Origin: Drosophila persimilis
Lineage: Eukaryota; Arthropoda; Insecta; Diptera; Drosophilidae
Length of the DNA stretch: 64,000 nt
Assembly (NCBI RefSeq): GCF_003286085.1
Contig: NW_020825313.1
Coordinates: forward strand, 2,232,001-2,296,000
Reading direction: 5' to 3'
Part shown: in pieces, positions 1 to 10,990 of the stretch
Layout: every line of letters starts with the position of its first letter
Numbering within the stretch: the stretch's first letter is position 1
Notes under the pieces: generated by a model
What the model was told of the DNA's origin: nothing
The model's database searches: none
What the model saw: the letters and a program-made list of their open reading frames with translations, nothing else
Translations under genes and position numbers: made by a program

Positions 1-70
1 TCCAGTGGAGATCAAATGCAAAGGGTGCATGGGTCTTAAGGCTCCTGGCAGGCGCACTGAAGCTAATCTT

Positions 71-485
71 TGTAATATTCGAAGCTTGTCGTCCTTATTT
101 ATTGGAAATATCAAAGCCTAACTCCGAAAGAACAGCCTAAAACTACGTCATAACAAAATTTGAGTTTAAGATTTTGTGAGCTTTGATAAAGCTTATCAAC
201 ATATGTTTTGCGATCAAGTGGCAACACTTTAATATGCAATGTTTCTGCTTTGCATCATATTTTATTAAATATTGCTGTGCCTGCATTCGGTATAACAGAA
301 ACAGACCATAGAAAGTGTGAAAACTACGTGGGTTGCTGTACTTAGTAGGCCCAGCCTCTTTCTTTTTCTCCTCGTGGCCGTCGTCGTGACCGGTAGTGAA
401 AATATATACGGTTAAAGCCGGCTCAGTGTCCGTTCCAAGGTCAAGCCAAATCAAAGATTCCTGCCAGGGCAAAGTGGTAGTTCCA
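71..485 (+). repeat. LTR-like repeat, copy 1
   Basis: The segment starts TGTAATATTCG and ends near TTCCA. A near-identical relative is at 4098 and a diverged inverted one at 23554-23993. All three continue past the 3' boundary into shared body sequence (for example a CAGCCGTTCTGGAAAACGAG-like stretch here). The TG...CA termini and shared downstream body suggest the 5' LTR and leader of a retrotransposon. I could not assign a family, and open frames in it on both strands look like chance. Confidence 0.5.
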
Positions 486-660
486 CGCCGTGGACGGAGA
501 AAAAAAATATATATCGCCAATACGTGGGCAGCCGTTCTGGAAAACGAGCGCCGCAGTGTGTTAACAAATGAATTGCGCTTAACAAAGCCAAACATAGCAC
601 AGGCTTCTGGCAATATAAAATTCAGATGCTCAACACAAAGAAATCTTGAGTCAAATAAGA

Positions 661-1115
661 ACTTGTAGGTCTAGTATCTCCGTCAGCTTTAAGAGAAGAT
701 AGCCATCTATTGAATATGAGGCCAGCACATTGAAGACACACTAGATCAAGGTAACAAATTAACTTTTGCTAATGTTGAGAGGGAGCGAATAAAGTCTGCA
801 CCAACAAAGGGGGTCCGAAGGCTTTCCATTTACCACTACGACATACTCTCGCCGCTCAAGATATGACCTAAACGAACTGGGCAGGAAGGAATGAATCCCT
901 AACCGATGCAGCTTGGCTATTAAGACACAGTGGGGACTTTGTCAAAGACCATAGCAAAGTCATCTATCTACTTGAGAGTGCATTCCAAAGACACGAGTGC
1001 AGAAATTACTGAAAGCGATGAGATTAGTGGTCTTTGATTTACCCGGCATCAAACCATGCTGATTTGGGCCAATGTACGACTTCATGAAGAGAGTGATCTT
1101 TCTGGGTAGAAAATT
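661..1115. other. Unassigned repeat sequence
   Basis: No convincing coding region. The stretch is shared with 4690-5230 as part of the segmental duplication and lies between the LTR-like sequence and the LINE fragment. It is probably further degenerate retroelement sequence. Confidence 0.4.
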
Positions 1116-1830
1116 TTAGAAACTGCTGAGTTTGGCAATTGGTCTATAATTGGAGATGAGATTTCTGGCACCTTTCTTAAAAATTGGCGTAATCGTGGCC
1201 GTTGTTGTTTGGATGGATGAGTGGCCTATGTGCACCCATTGGTCGCAGTGTCTTAGACGTATTGCTGCTGCTTCTGCCCGTTCCTTTCCTGCGAGGTCAA
1301 GGCTCTGTAGGCATAGGATGGCATTTAGCGCATCATTTGGGGTGGTGCGAACAGCTCCGCTGATGCATATGGCGGCAGTCCGCTGGACTTTGCCCAGTTG
1401 CTTGGTGATCGCCCTTTTTGATAGGGCCGGCCACCACACCGTAACTCCGTAGAGTAGTATTGGTCTAACTATAGCTTGATATATCCATTGGACTATGCTT
1501 GGGATCATGCCCCATCTTAGCCCAATAGCTTTTTTGCATGTGTAGAGTGCAGTCATTGCCTTCTTCACTCTGTCTTTGACATTCAGGTTCCAGCTAAGCT
1601 TCTTATCAATTACCAACCCTAAGTAACTGGCACTGTCGCTAAAGGAGAGCCTGCATCCATGTAGTATTGGTGGGTTGGGGAGCGTGACCTTGTATTTATT
1701 TGTGAATAATACGAGTTCCGTTTTTGAGGGATGTACTCCCAGGCCGCGCGATTCTGTCCATTCCTACAGATGCGCTAGCTTTGCGGTCATTAAGTTGCAC
1801 AGTATTTGGGGGTTTTTCCCTGAGAAGACT
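1116..1830 (-). mobile_element. LOA-type LINE fragment (reverse transcriptase C-terminus)
   Basis: The minus strand encodes the end of a non-LTR reverse transcriptase: the segment with TALYTCKKAIGLRWGM, then PSIVQWIYQAIVRPILLYG and VTVWWPALSKRAITKQLG. This motif string is typical of LOA/I-type LINEs (Bilbo- or TRIM-like). A frame at 1116-1616 is open for 166 codons, but its end (IFKKGARNLISNYRPIAKLS) is a joined piece of a different LINE RT, so the element is rearranged. It is a second copy of 5230-6000. Dead element. Confidence 0.7.
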
Positions 1831-2240
1831 TTTTATGATAGATTTCTGACTTTCAAGATGTTCACATTTTTTTTTTTTTTTTTGTTAAGGTTAAGGTGCA
1901 GCCTTAAGATTCTGCCGCTGTGCAAAAATGCACCTCCGCGCAGGTCTCGCATTTCGGTGACTTGGCGGATTTGCCGTTGGCGCGTGTCGTGTGTTTTCGC
2001 GATCTCATCTCTACTTGGTTGATGAACTCGGACGATTGCACTCGATCGTCGCTGTAGTCTGGAGTAGGGCGGAGGAGGCTCGCACGGCCTGGTGTCTTTG
2101 GTCAGCGTTCGTGTGGTCTTCATATGCTGAGACCTCTTAGGGCTTTCTTTGTGCCGGTGTCGTCTTTCCGTCTGGTTGATGAACTCGGACGACGAGCAAG
2201 GGAAAGACGAGCAGCTCACAGACCAACATCTGAGATTCTC
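1831..2240. other. Unassigned sequence with a short direct repeat
   Basis: Starts with a 19-T tract (about 1866-1884). The string TGGTTGATGAACTCGGACGA occurs near 2017 (first 19 bases and ending) and again near 2175, so a short direct repeat is present. The minus strand has a 128-codon open frame, but it is Arg/Ser-rich, low in information and not recognisable. Possibly the leader or LTR edge of the BEL/Pao piece that follows. Confidence 0.35.
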
Positions 2241-2269
2241 TCCAGGGGGCAGGAAACCATTTAACTGTT

Positions 2270-3800
2270 TAATCGTGATTCCGATCTGACGTATTCAAGG
2301 TATTCAACGCATCCCGTCCAACAACGGCCTGAGCTTGGATGAACTTCTGCATGCTGGCCCAGTCCTAGAATCTGATTTAACCTTTCAGATCCTAAAGTTT
2401 CGCTGATTCCGGTACGTGTGCAATTCTGATATCACTAAGATGTATCGACAGATTTGGGTAGATCCGAAGCACACCCTCTTCTAGTGAATATTTCGCAACA
2501 AGGAGGGAGAAATTCGCGACTATAAGCTGAAGACCGTTACCTTTTTAGTCAATTGTGCTCCCTTTCTCGCCATCCGTATGTTGCCACAGCTATCAGACGA
2601 TGTCCAGTCCCGATTCTCAAGAGCTAGTCTTATTATTCGGTCCTTTATGTACAAAGACGACGTCCTACCAGGAGCAGACTCCACAACTGATGCTAAGCTA
2701 GTTATCCGCAAGTTACAGGCCGTACTTAGCTCTGCGGAGTTTCCGCTGAGAAAATGGCCGTCCAACCACAAAGCTATTTTGGCCAGAGCTCCGAGTTACT
2801 ATTTCCTCCATGAAATTTATACAGAGAGTACGGCCAAGAACCTCGGAACCCGCTGGAAGGTGACCTCAGACGAGTTCATCTTCGTTTCTCCAGATAGTGG
2901 CCAACCGAGTAACAAGAGTTTCCCAAGACACCGAGGTCAAGTACCGTCCGCGCATAACCCCGTGGACTTAGCCAGTAGGAGCACCACCATACAGAAGCTA
3001 GTCGAACAAACTCTGGTGGCACGCTGCAAGAGCCCCGCTATCAATGGCCAGCACAATCTGAGGAATCTCCCGTTATGACCCTTGAGCAACGTGCTGTAAA
3101 GGTTCATCTTGCACCGAGCCCATCCGAAGAATTCCTTGACCGGTTGTTCAATCTTGAGAGAGCTCTGCCAGTCCGTGCTTATGTTATTTGCTTCACCAAA
3201 CGCTGCCGGAAGGCAGTCACCTGACAAGAGGACCACCTTGCAAGCGGAGAAATTAGCGAAGCTGAGCGCACTCTTATCCTAGAGACCCAGCGAAACTGGG
3301 AATACCCCCAAGAGTATCTCTGCCTAAGTGAGAATTGGCCAGTGCCAAGGTCAAGTTCTATCCTGAATTTGAAGCCGTTCCTAGACCAACATAGGCTCAT
3401 AAGAGCATGTGGCCTTGTCGCAACTTCTGCCTTTATGACGAACGGCATGCAACTATTCTTCCATACAGTTGTTGGCTGTCAGGTCTTCTCGCACAATTCA
3501 CCCACCGGATAACTCTTCATGGCGGCAACCAATTAATAGCGAGCTGTATTCGATGCAAGTACAGTATGTCAAAGATTCAGAAGCTTATGAAGGGGGTCGT
3601 AAATTCTTGCCAGAAATGCTTCATCCATAAATAGAAATTTCAAGCCCAAATGTTTGGTGATCTTCCAACTGAGCGAGCTTCCTTTTCCAGACCATTCAGG
3701 CACACCGGAATTGACTACGCGGGCCACTTCGAAATACGGAATTATAAAGAGCGTGCCTGATAAGTACGGGTGTTTGAATTAAAGGGCTCGGTGGCTGATG
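2270..3800 (+). mobile_element. BEL/Pao pol relic (RT, RNase H, integrase pieces)
   Basis: Decayed pol read in several frames. About 2310-2490 carries NNGLSLDELLHAGPV and KMYRQIWVDPKHT, typical of Pao-type RT. The frame at 2578-3078 includes the active-site region SFMYKDDVLPGAD, where the usual Y-V-D-D reads Y-K-D-D, followed by FPLRKWPSNHK. HNPVDLASRS near 2955 marks the end of RNase H. 3407-3634 carries the integrase zinc-binding region (RITLHGGNQL and CQKCFIHK). About 3660-3760 continues into the integrase core. Stops and frameshifts make it non-functional. No LTR is visible around it. Confidence 0.8.
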
Positions 3801-4027
3801 CTTATACCCATCAGCAAGCTTTGTGGCGTTTTATCCCACCAGGAGCTCTTCATATTTATTCATTTACTTATTAGTAAGATAGTAACAGGAAATACAAAAA
3901 TTAATTATGGAAAAAGAAGAGATCTACAAGCAACCGTCTGACGGCTCCCTTCCCCTGGCAAAAGTCAAAACGCATTCCAGCTGGCAGCGCATGTGCTGCC
4001 GAAGCGCCCTAAAAATGGGCTCATTGG
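3801..4027. other. Junction sequence before duplication copy 2
   Basis: Short stretch between the BEL/Pao relic and the second duplication copy, with no recognisable coding content. The open frame starting at 3907 runs across the repeat boundary and is not supported as a gene. Confidence 0.4.
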
Positions 4028-5900
4028 TGCAGTGGAGATCAAATGCAAAGGGTGCATGGGTCTTAAGGCTCCTGGCAGGCGCACTGAAGCTAATCTTTGT
4101 AATATTCGAAGCTTGTCGTCCTTATTTATTGGAAATATCAAAGCCTAACTCTGAAAGAACAGCCTAAAACTACGTCATAACAAAATTTGAGTTTAAGATT
4201 TTGTGAGCTTTGATAAAGCTTATCAACATATGTTTTGCGATCAAGTGGCAACACTTTAATATGCAATGTTTCTGCTTTGCATCATATTTTATTAAATATT
4301 GCTGTGCCTGCATTCGGTATAACAGAAACAGACCATAGAAAGTGTGAAAACTACGTGGGTTGCTGTACTTAGTAGGCCCAGCCTCTTTCTTTTTCTCCTC
4401 GTGGCCGTCGTCGTGACCGGTAGTGAAAATATATACGGTTAAAGCCGGCTCAGTGTCCGTTCCAAGGTCAAGCCAAATCAAAGATTCCTGCCAGGGCAAA
4501 GTGGTAGTTCCACGCCGTGGACGGAGAAAAAAAATATATATCGCCAATACGTGGGCAGCCGTTCTGGAAAACGAGCGCCGCAGTGTGTTAACAAATGAAT
4601 TGCGCTTAACAAAGCCAAACATAACACAGGCTTCTGGCAATATAAAATTCAGATGCTCAACACAAAGAAATCTTGAGTCAAATAAGAACTTGTAGGTCTA
4701 GTATCTCCGACAGCTTTAAGAGAAGATAGCCATCTATTGAATATGAGGCCAGCACATTGAAGACACACTAGATCAAGGTAACAAATTAACTTTTGCTAAT
4801 GTTGAGAGGGAGCGAATAAAGTCTGCACCAACAAAGGGGGTCCGAAGGCTTTCCATTTACCACTACGACATACTCTCGCCGCTCAAGATATGACCTAAAC
4901 GAACTGGGCAGGAAGGAATGAATCCCTAACCGATGCAGCTTGGCTATTAAGACACAGTGGGGACTTTGTCAAAGGCCATAGCAAAGTCATCTATCTACTT
5001 GAGAGTGCATTCCAAAGACACGAGTGCAGAAATTACTGAAAGCGATGAGATTAGTGGTCTTTGATTTACCCGGCATCAAACCATGCTGATTTGGGCCAAT
5101 GTACGACTTCATGAAGAGAGTGATCTTTCTGGGTAGAAAATTTTAAAAACTGCTGAGTTTGGCAATTGGTCTATAATTGGAGATGAGATTTCTGGCACCT
5201 TTCTTAAAAATTGGCGTAATCGTGGCCGCCCATTAACAGCGAATTTGGGAAGAGAATTTTGAGAGGTGCAACGACGATATTGTTGTTGTTTGGATGGATG
5301 AGTGGCCTATGTGCACCCATTGGTCGCAGTGTCTTAGACGTATTGCTGCTGCTTCTGCCCGTTCCTTTCCTGCGAGGTCAAGGCTCTGTAGGCATAGGAT
5401 GGCATTTAGCGCATCATTTGGGGTGGTGCGAACAGCTCCGCTGATGCATATGGCGGCAGTCCGCTGGACTTTGCCCAGTTGCTTGGTGATCGGCCTTTTT
5501 GATAGGGTCGGCCACCACACCGTAACTCCGTAGAGTAGTATTGGTCTAACTATAGCTAGATATATCCATTGGACTATGCTTGGGTTCATACCCCATCTTA
5601 GCCCATTAGCTTTTTTGCATGTGTAGAGTGCAGTCGTTGCCTTCTTCACTCTGTCTTTGACATTCAGGTTCCAGTTAAGCTTCTTGTCAATTACCAGCCC
5701 TAAGTAACTGGCACTGTCGCTAAAGGAGAGCCTGCATCCATGTAGTATTGGTGGGTTGGGGAGCGTGACCTTGTATTTATTTGTGAATAATACGAGTTCC
5801 GTTTTTGAGGGATGTACTCCCAGGCCGCGCGATTCTGTCCATTCCTACAGATGCGCTAGCTTTGCGGTCATTAAGTTGCACAGTATTTGGGGGTATTTCC
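4028..5900. repeat. Direct segmental duplication, copy 2
   Basis: Second copy of 1-1840 in the same orientation, with scattered substitutions (for example near 4151, 4623 and 4710). It has an extra stretch of about 75 bases (5225-5285) carrying sequence that encodes part of the LINE on the minus strand, so copy 1 has probably lost it. To the right it continues as LINE RT where copy 1 diverges. Confidence 0.9.
4098..4512 (+). repeat. LTR-like repeat, copy 2
   Basis: Same sequence as 71-485, starting TGTAATATTCG, inside the second duplication copy. It is followed by the same body sequence to about 4695. Its close match to copy 1 comes from the segmental duplication rather than from independent insertions. 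Confidence 0.5.
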
Positions 5901-6000
5901 CCGAGAAGATAATCGCAACGTCGTCCGCATAGGCCACGACTTTGCAGCCCCCTGCTGGGGTCTATATAGCCGAAGGCTTTATTTAGGATTTGCTGGGACC
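5230..6000 (-). mobile_element. LOA-type LINE reverse transcriptase fragment
   Basis: Minus-strand RT C-terminus with PSIVQWIYLAIVRPILLYG and VTVWWPTLSKRPITKQLG at 5233-5649. Upstream in element orientation (about 5990-5800) a frame-disrupted piece carries a CDYLLGEIPPNTVQLND-like string, the degenerate remnant of the segment after the RT active site. At about 6000-6075 the fragment is joined to the endonuclease of a CR1-type LINE, giving the hybrid 115-codon frame at 5777-6124. A junction of two dead elements, not a gene. Confidence 0.7.
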
Positions 6001-6069
6001 AGGAAAAGGCAGCTGAACATAAATTTCCAGGGTGGGATGGTAAAGGTCTTTGGGAAAAGAAGATTGGAA

Positions 6070-7450
6070 GATTGAAATCGCCGAGGACGACAAGACAATC
6101 GGACTCGTTAAGTTGGTTGAACATTCAGAGGACGGTGGGATGTAAGAACACGATATAAATAGATTTATTGAGGAGAGTCGTAGTTTAACTACTATAATTT
6201 CAATATTGTTATGAGCTTCGACAGAAAAAAGTTGGTATGTTATGTCAGAACCACCACCACGAGATGGATGATCCGATCTATAAATGTTAGATTTGTCAAT
6301 AAGGATCTCGGAATCAGAGATTGAGGAATGAAGCCAGGTTTCGGAGAAAGCGATAATGTCGGCCTCAAAAGTTTCACTATCAGTATGTATCTTGTTGAGC
6401 TTGCTGCCAAAACCACGAACGTTCTGATAGGCGATCTTTAACGTACTAGGAGAAGCTAGTTTTTTCCTACAGAAGATGTAGCATACGGAGATGGAGTAGA
6501 AAGAATACCAACTCGATGTTCAGGGCTAGTGGGACGATTTGTAAAGAGGTGACAAATCGTATGCACCGGCCAGAAAGAGGGGTCGAGCAATCTATTTACA
6601 AGCTTATCCGGGACGAGAATTTTAAATGAGGAGATGTTTCGCTTGACTTTGAAGTTAAATTTGGTAACTACAAGACCCGCAGAACTATCTATGTATGTTG
6701 AGCTTTGACAATATGAAGTTCCGAACCATGACCTCCGTAGCCGATTCCATTAGTCGAGAGCCGAAAATAGGGTCACAGAATTATTTGTTGAGACGGGAGA
6801 AGTGGACGTAAAGGTGTTAGTTGGAAGAGTAGTAGTTATGGGAGTTGAGGTTGAGGGAGCCTCGACATTCCTCCGGACGGCAGCGTTAGCGTCTTCAAGT
6901 ATGACCACAGAAGAGCTTGCGACGGCTTCCTCGTTGACTTTCTGGCCGACATCCTGGTCAGACACAGGCGCGGGAGAGGGAGAGAAACAAAGGTCCGTGG
7001 CATCAAAATTTATTAGTGACGGTGATCGAGATTGGGGTGCAGGTGATCCCGGGACTGGAAGAGAAACGACCGGATTAGAATTTGGCAAATAATTGGTAAA
7101 CTTCTTTCGCTTTGGCGACTCAGTCAAAATTTATAGATTTTTGAAATGAGACTCCATCGCAAGAAACTTATCCTGTAGCATTTTGAATCCGGAGTTGAGC
7201 GCAGCGAATTCAGTATGAGTCTGTCTCATAAAAACCCGCATGTCGTTCTCAATAGCTCTGCAGTCCCAACAGGTCCAGTTGAGACCGCAGCGAGTCCTTA
7301 TGAGGTCTACTACGCGTCCTCCAATTTGGCCAAAGTTGGCGCAAACAGTGTGTGCAATGCTATCACACAACCAGCAGAAGGTGAATGTTTGCCGTGTTGC
7401 AGCTGAGCGGCAGCGTTTAGCACAACAAATACTGATTATGAAAAGATGAG
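6070..7450 (-). mobile_element. CR1-clade LINE: PHD-finger ORF1 and endonuclease pieces
   Basis: Read on the minus strand. 7440-7131 encodes a Cys-rich PHD-type finger (CWLCDSIAHTVCANF, then GLNWTCWDCRAIENDM), then a coiled segment. 7127-6750 is a Ser/Pro/Thr-rich linker. About 6450-6075 carries the AP-endonuclease start (LKIAYQNVRGFGSKLNKI, DIIAFSETWLHSSISDSEI) and the DCLVVLGDFNLP motif. Intact in places but split by frameshifts and a gap between ORF1 and endonuclease. The RT is replaced by the LOA fragment at its 3' side. ORF1 proteins of this type bind nucleic acid; the endonuclease nicks target DNA. Confidence 0.75.
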
Positions 7451-8420
7451 GAAAATAAATATTAGAAAAGTGAGATTATTCGAGGAAAATGCTTGAGCGA
7501 TGACTTTAAGTCGAAACTAATAATGATCAAGTAGCACAAACAATTACGCAGATCAATACAGTGACAACAACGAACAAACGGCCGTCGCAAAATCACAAAC
7601 ACAAAACGAACACGAAAAACACAAAGCGTCCGACGCGGAGAGGGAGGCGGCAAAAGCAATACGACTGTGTTAGTATTTATGCAGAGAAGATTAAAATGTA
7701 GATAAGAAGAGAGAGCGGCTCAGATAGAGTGCATCGACAATACATATGTCAACAACAATGCAGCTGCCGGTGACTAAGATTGACGGGGTAGGAAAGAAAG
7801 CACAAATTGGATTAAAAATTTGGGAATAACTACACGAAAACACGAGTACTGGTTATGCACATGTAGCAAACGGAATGCTCGATTAATTACAAACACAATA
7901 AACGTTTTATAATGTAATTACTCTCCTTAAATCACGGAAAAAAATAATTATTAGGCGGAGCGAAGTAATGACGCGACCATCAGTAACGATAGATATCGAT
8001 GTGATATCTGTGGCAGAAGTATTACAACTGACATGACCTGCTCCCGCCATGCCCGAGGTGTGACCGCTGGCGACACGCAGAGAGGATTGCTCCTCCCCGT
8101 GCCCGCCGGTGGTAGCAGTCACGCTTTCCACCGACGTTTGGGTTGACATCCCAACCCGTGCTTGCTCCTTATCAGACTCCATATTTGGCCCGAAGGTCCA
8201 TACCGGTTAATGTTTTTCGGGGGGACCACCCCCTAGCGTTTTATGCCTGGCCGCCAGGCACCTCTAGCCATGGCCTTGGTTCAGTTCCGCCGACTTTAGA
8301 TCGGAAAGACAATGGACCTTAGCCTTAGCTAGACACTGTATTACCCCGGGCAGGGCAAGCGACAGTGCATTATCCTCGCCCGGGATAATGCAGTGTCCAT
8401 TGCCCAGCCGGCACCCTCGT
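7451..8420 (-). other. Unclassified, possible LINE 5' region
   Basis: The minus strand has a 91-codon open frame (8182-7907, starting MESDKEQARVGMSTQTS), Ser/Thr-rich at first and hydrophobic at its end. It is preceded by a leader rich in short GC inverted strings (for example around 8220-8270 and 8345-8400). This could be the ORF1 start and 5' UTR of a LINE of the family to its left, but I recognise no conserved domain. 7460-7900 contains nothing I can name. Confidence 0.3.
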
Positions 8421-8890
8421 GGAGGGTTCAGCTAGAGGGTTTTTGCCAGCTCAACATCAAAGACTTTTTTGGCAGATACCTTTGGCCTTATCATCACTTG
8501 ACAAAACGGCGTGTAGTTTTTAGTGTAGTGCAACGCCCTACAGGCAATGTCAAAACAATTCCAGCCCACCTACGGCGAGAAGTTTTCAACTAGTTCGATG
8601 ATCGTTTGATAGTATCAGATTCATTTGAGCGGCATTTAAAAAAAGTTTTAGGACTTGCTATTGCATGCATCAATATTGGTATAGGCCTGTCTGCCTAAAA
8701 TAAGTTAAATGTCTTTGGAAACGGTACTATCAGTAAAAATTCCATACGATCACCGTAGTTAATGATCTATAATGACCTATCGTTCGGTCTGTGAAACAAC
8801 AAATTTATTGGTCGCAATCGATGCAGACCCGTCATCCATACCGCCGCATTTGAGCCGAATCTCCGCGTCTGATTTTATTTCATTTCTTTT
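8421..8890. other. No recognisable content
   Basis: AT-rich sequence with no supported coding region. The 66-codon plus-strand frame at 8393-8593 resembles nothing I know. Confidence 0.4.
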
Positions 8891-10990
8891 TTTTTTTCAT
8901 CTACAACAGCAGAAGGCTGTTACGCGAGTATGTAGGAGATAGCTGTTAGACTAATATTCGGGGAAAATTAGCACTATAGTTACTAAGAGGACTAGGCATG
9001 CATTCGAAATACAAATACCACTACAATTACTAATTACTAGAAAGGTGTGTAAGGATTAGTAATTTAATAAGAGGAAGAGAATTAGTGGTGGATATATTAT
9101 GGTAAAGGCAATTATAATCCGAGCATAAGACCCTAAACGGTTCATGCAAGGAATAATTCGATCTACAAAGTGAAAGGAACAACGGTATAAAATTTCTAGT
9201 AAGTCTAATAGAAATCGCGAAGTTTATGCGGCTCAACAGATCAGGGCTGTCTATGTCACCCCTGATCAAGTTGTGCATAAAAATCACACCAAGCCTTTTT
9301 CTACGGTTAACTAAGGATGGGAGGTTATTAATAGCAGTCTACTAGAATAAGATGGGAATCTCACACCCGCATCCCAGTTAAGGCCCCGCAGAGCAAAGAG
9401 TAAAAAGTTTACTGATTCTATACGGTGCTGGTGTACTTTGTACTGAGGGCACCATACACAGGAGCCGTATTCTAAGATCGGACGAACCAGTGAGGTCTAG
9501 AGATTCTTTGTTATAAAAGGGTAGTCAAATTCCTTTGACAACCTCTTTATAAATCCAAGCACGCCCATGGGCTTATTTACCATGGTAGAAATGTGTTCGG
9601 AAAACTTTAACTTGGGGTCTAACATAACACCCATATCATCCACCAGGGTAATTCTCTCAAGAGAACCACCAAATGGGGTAGAGAAGCCAACAAGGGGCTA
9701 GAACGATTAAATGTCATAACTTTTCATTTCGAGGCATTAAGGTGTAACAAGTTTGCACAACACCATGACTGAAAGTTATTGAGATCGGATTGCAAGCGAG
9801 AATGAAATTAAATGTACTTATACTGGACACAGACTTTAACATCATCCTCATACATAAGTACTCGAGAGTATGTTAATACTGATTGCAAGTCATTAATAAA
9901 GAGTGTGAAGAGTAAGGGGCCTAGATGGCTGCCCTGTGATACTCCCGAAGAAACCTTTACTGGTAAAAAGAGGGAGTTTTTGAAGAGGACTCTTTGAGAC
10001 CTGGAACAAAGGTAGCTAGAAATCCATCTCAGGAGATTGGGCGGAAAACCTAAAAGCTCAAGTTTATGCGCTAAAAGGGAATGGTTTACGAAGTCGAATG
10101 CTTTACTAAAGTCGGTGTAAATAACATCCGTCTGTAAGTTACCTTGAAAGCCTTTAATAATGAAAGAGGTAAACTCTAAACTATTTAGGGTCCTGAGAAA
10201 AACGTATTCTGCATCGAGATAGGTAGTTCTTATAGCATTGTGCATTAAGAACTGAAAAGTTTGACCGAGCTGTTACATAGCGAGAGTGAGAAGTAGGAGA
10301 ACCAACTTCTTCAAATTTTGTATAAAGTCTTGATTTTAAATTTTTTAGACTGGACAACTCTTTGGTAAACCAAGGGGGTTTTGCAGATCTTATCGGACAA
10401 GAAAGCGAGGAAGAAACAGCGGTTAAAGCGGACAAGTGCTGCTCATATACGAAATATACGACCAAGTAATGAATATAGTGAAAGTGAAAGCTTCGGCCAA
10501 AATTTGGCGGAGCAAATTGTGTCAAATTGAGTTGGGGAGATGCTTATCTTAAACCAGGCTATCTCTCTGGCATAAGAGAAGTTAAATTTCTCCACCTTTA
10601 AACCCACGGCTTTTATTTAGCTTTGAATAAAAGCAATTACATTATTAGATGTGAGGTCAGGGGCCAGCCGTGAAACAAAAACTTGTCGTTTTGGTGGGAC
10701 TCCCACCAGTGGTTTAGTCACCAGAGGCCTAATACCAAATTGAGATTCCATGGCTAGGAGCCGATCGTACTGCTTTTTAAAGCCAACGGTCAGCTCCTTA
10801 AAGCCCTTCCGCGTCTGCCTCATAAAAGCCACCATGTCATTTATTTATTTAAAAATTTGCAACAGCAAAATTTCAAACAAATTGGTATCAGACCAATGTG
10901 GCAGCGACGCTCAAAGCGGAATTTGTAAAAAAGAGAGCAGGTTGGAGAGCGATTATAGCTAGAGCTACTAAACAGAGAGCGCTATTGCTC
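8891..10990 (-). mobile_element. CR1-clade LINE, internally deleted
   Basis: The minus strand matches the plus-strand element at 25394-29035. From the 5' side: 5' UTR (10990-10850), a partial ORF1 (10835-10617, AFMRQTRKGFKELT to FVSRLAPDLTSNNVIAF), an endonuclease-RT linker (10525-10181), RT with YTDFSKAFDFVNH, GVSQGSHLGPLLF and LMYEDDVKVC (10245-9808), the RT C-terminus (9760-9300), and the 3' UTR ending near 8890. The catalytic Y-A-D-D motif reads Y-E-D-D. The 5' UTR is joined directly to the AFMRQT region, so the PHD finger and ORF1 start have been lost. Several frameshifts; non-functional. Confidence 0.85.

Larger units (their letters stand above)
1..1840. repeat. Direct segmental duplication, copy 1
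   Basis: This block is repeated in the same orientation at 4028-5900 with very few base differences. It contains an LTR-like sequence at its left end and the 3' part of a LOA-type LINE on the minus strand. Near 1197 this copy lacks about 75 bases that the other copy has at about 5225-5285. The two copies diverge near 1820-1830, where this one runs into a T-rich tract. The left end of the repeat lies at or before the window edge. Confidence 0.9.

Noticed and set aside
143-668. Opposed frames of 156 and 90 codons, repeated at 4170-4695
   Set aside because: Repetition is explained by the segmental duplication; both lie within the LTR-like repeat and have no domain.
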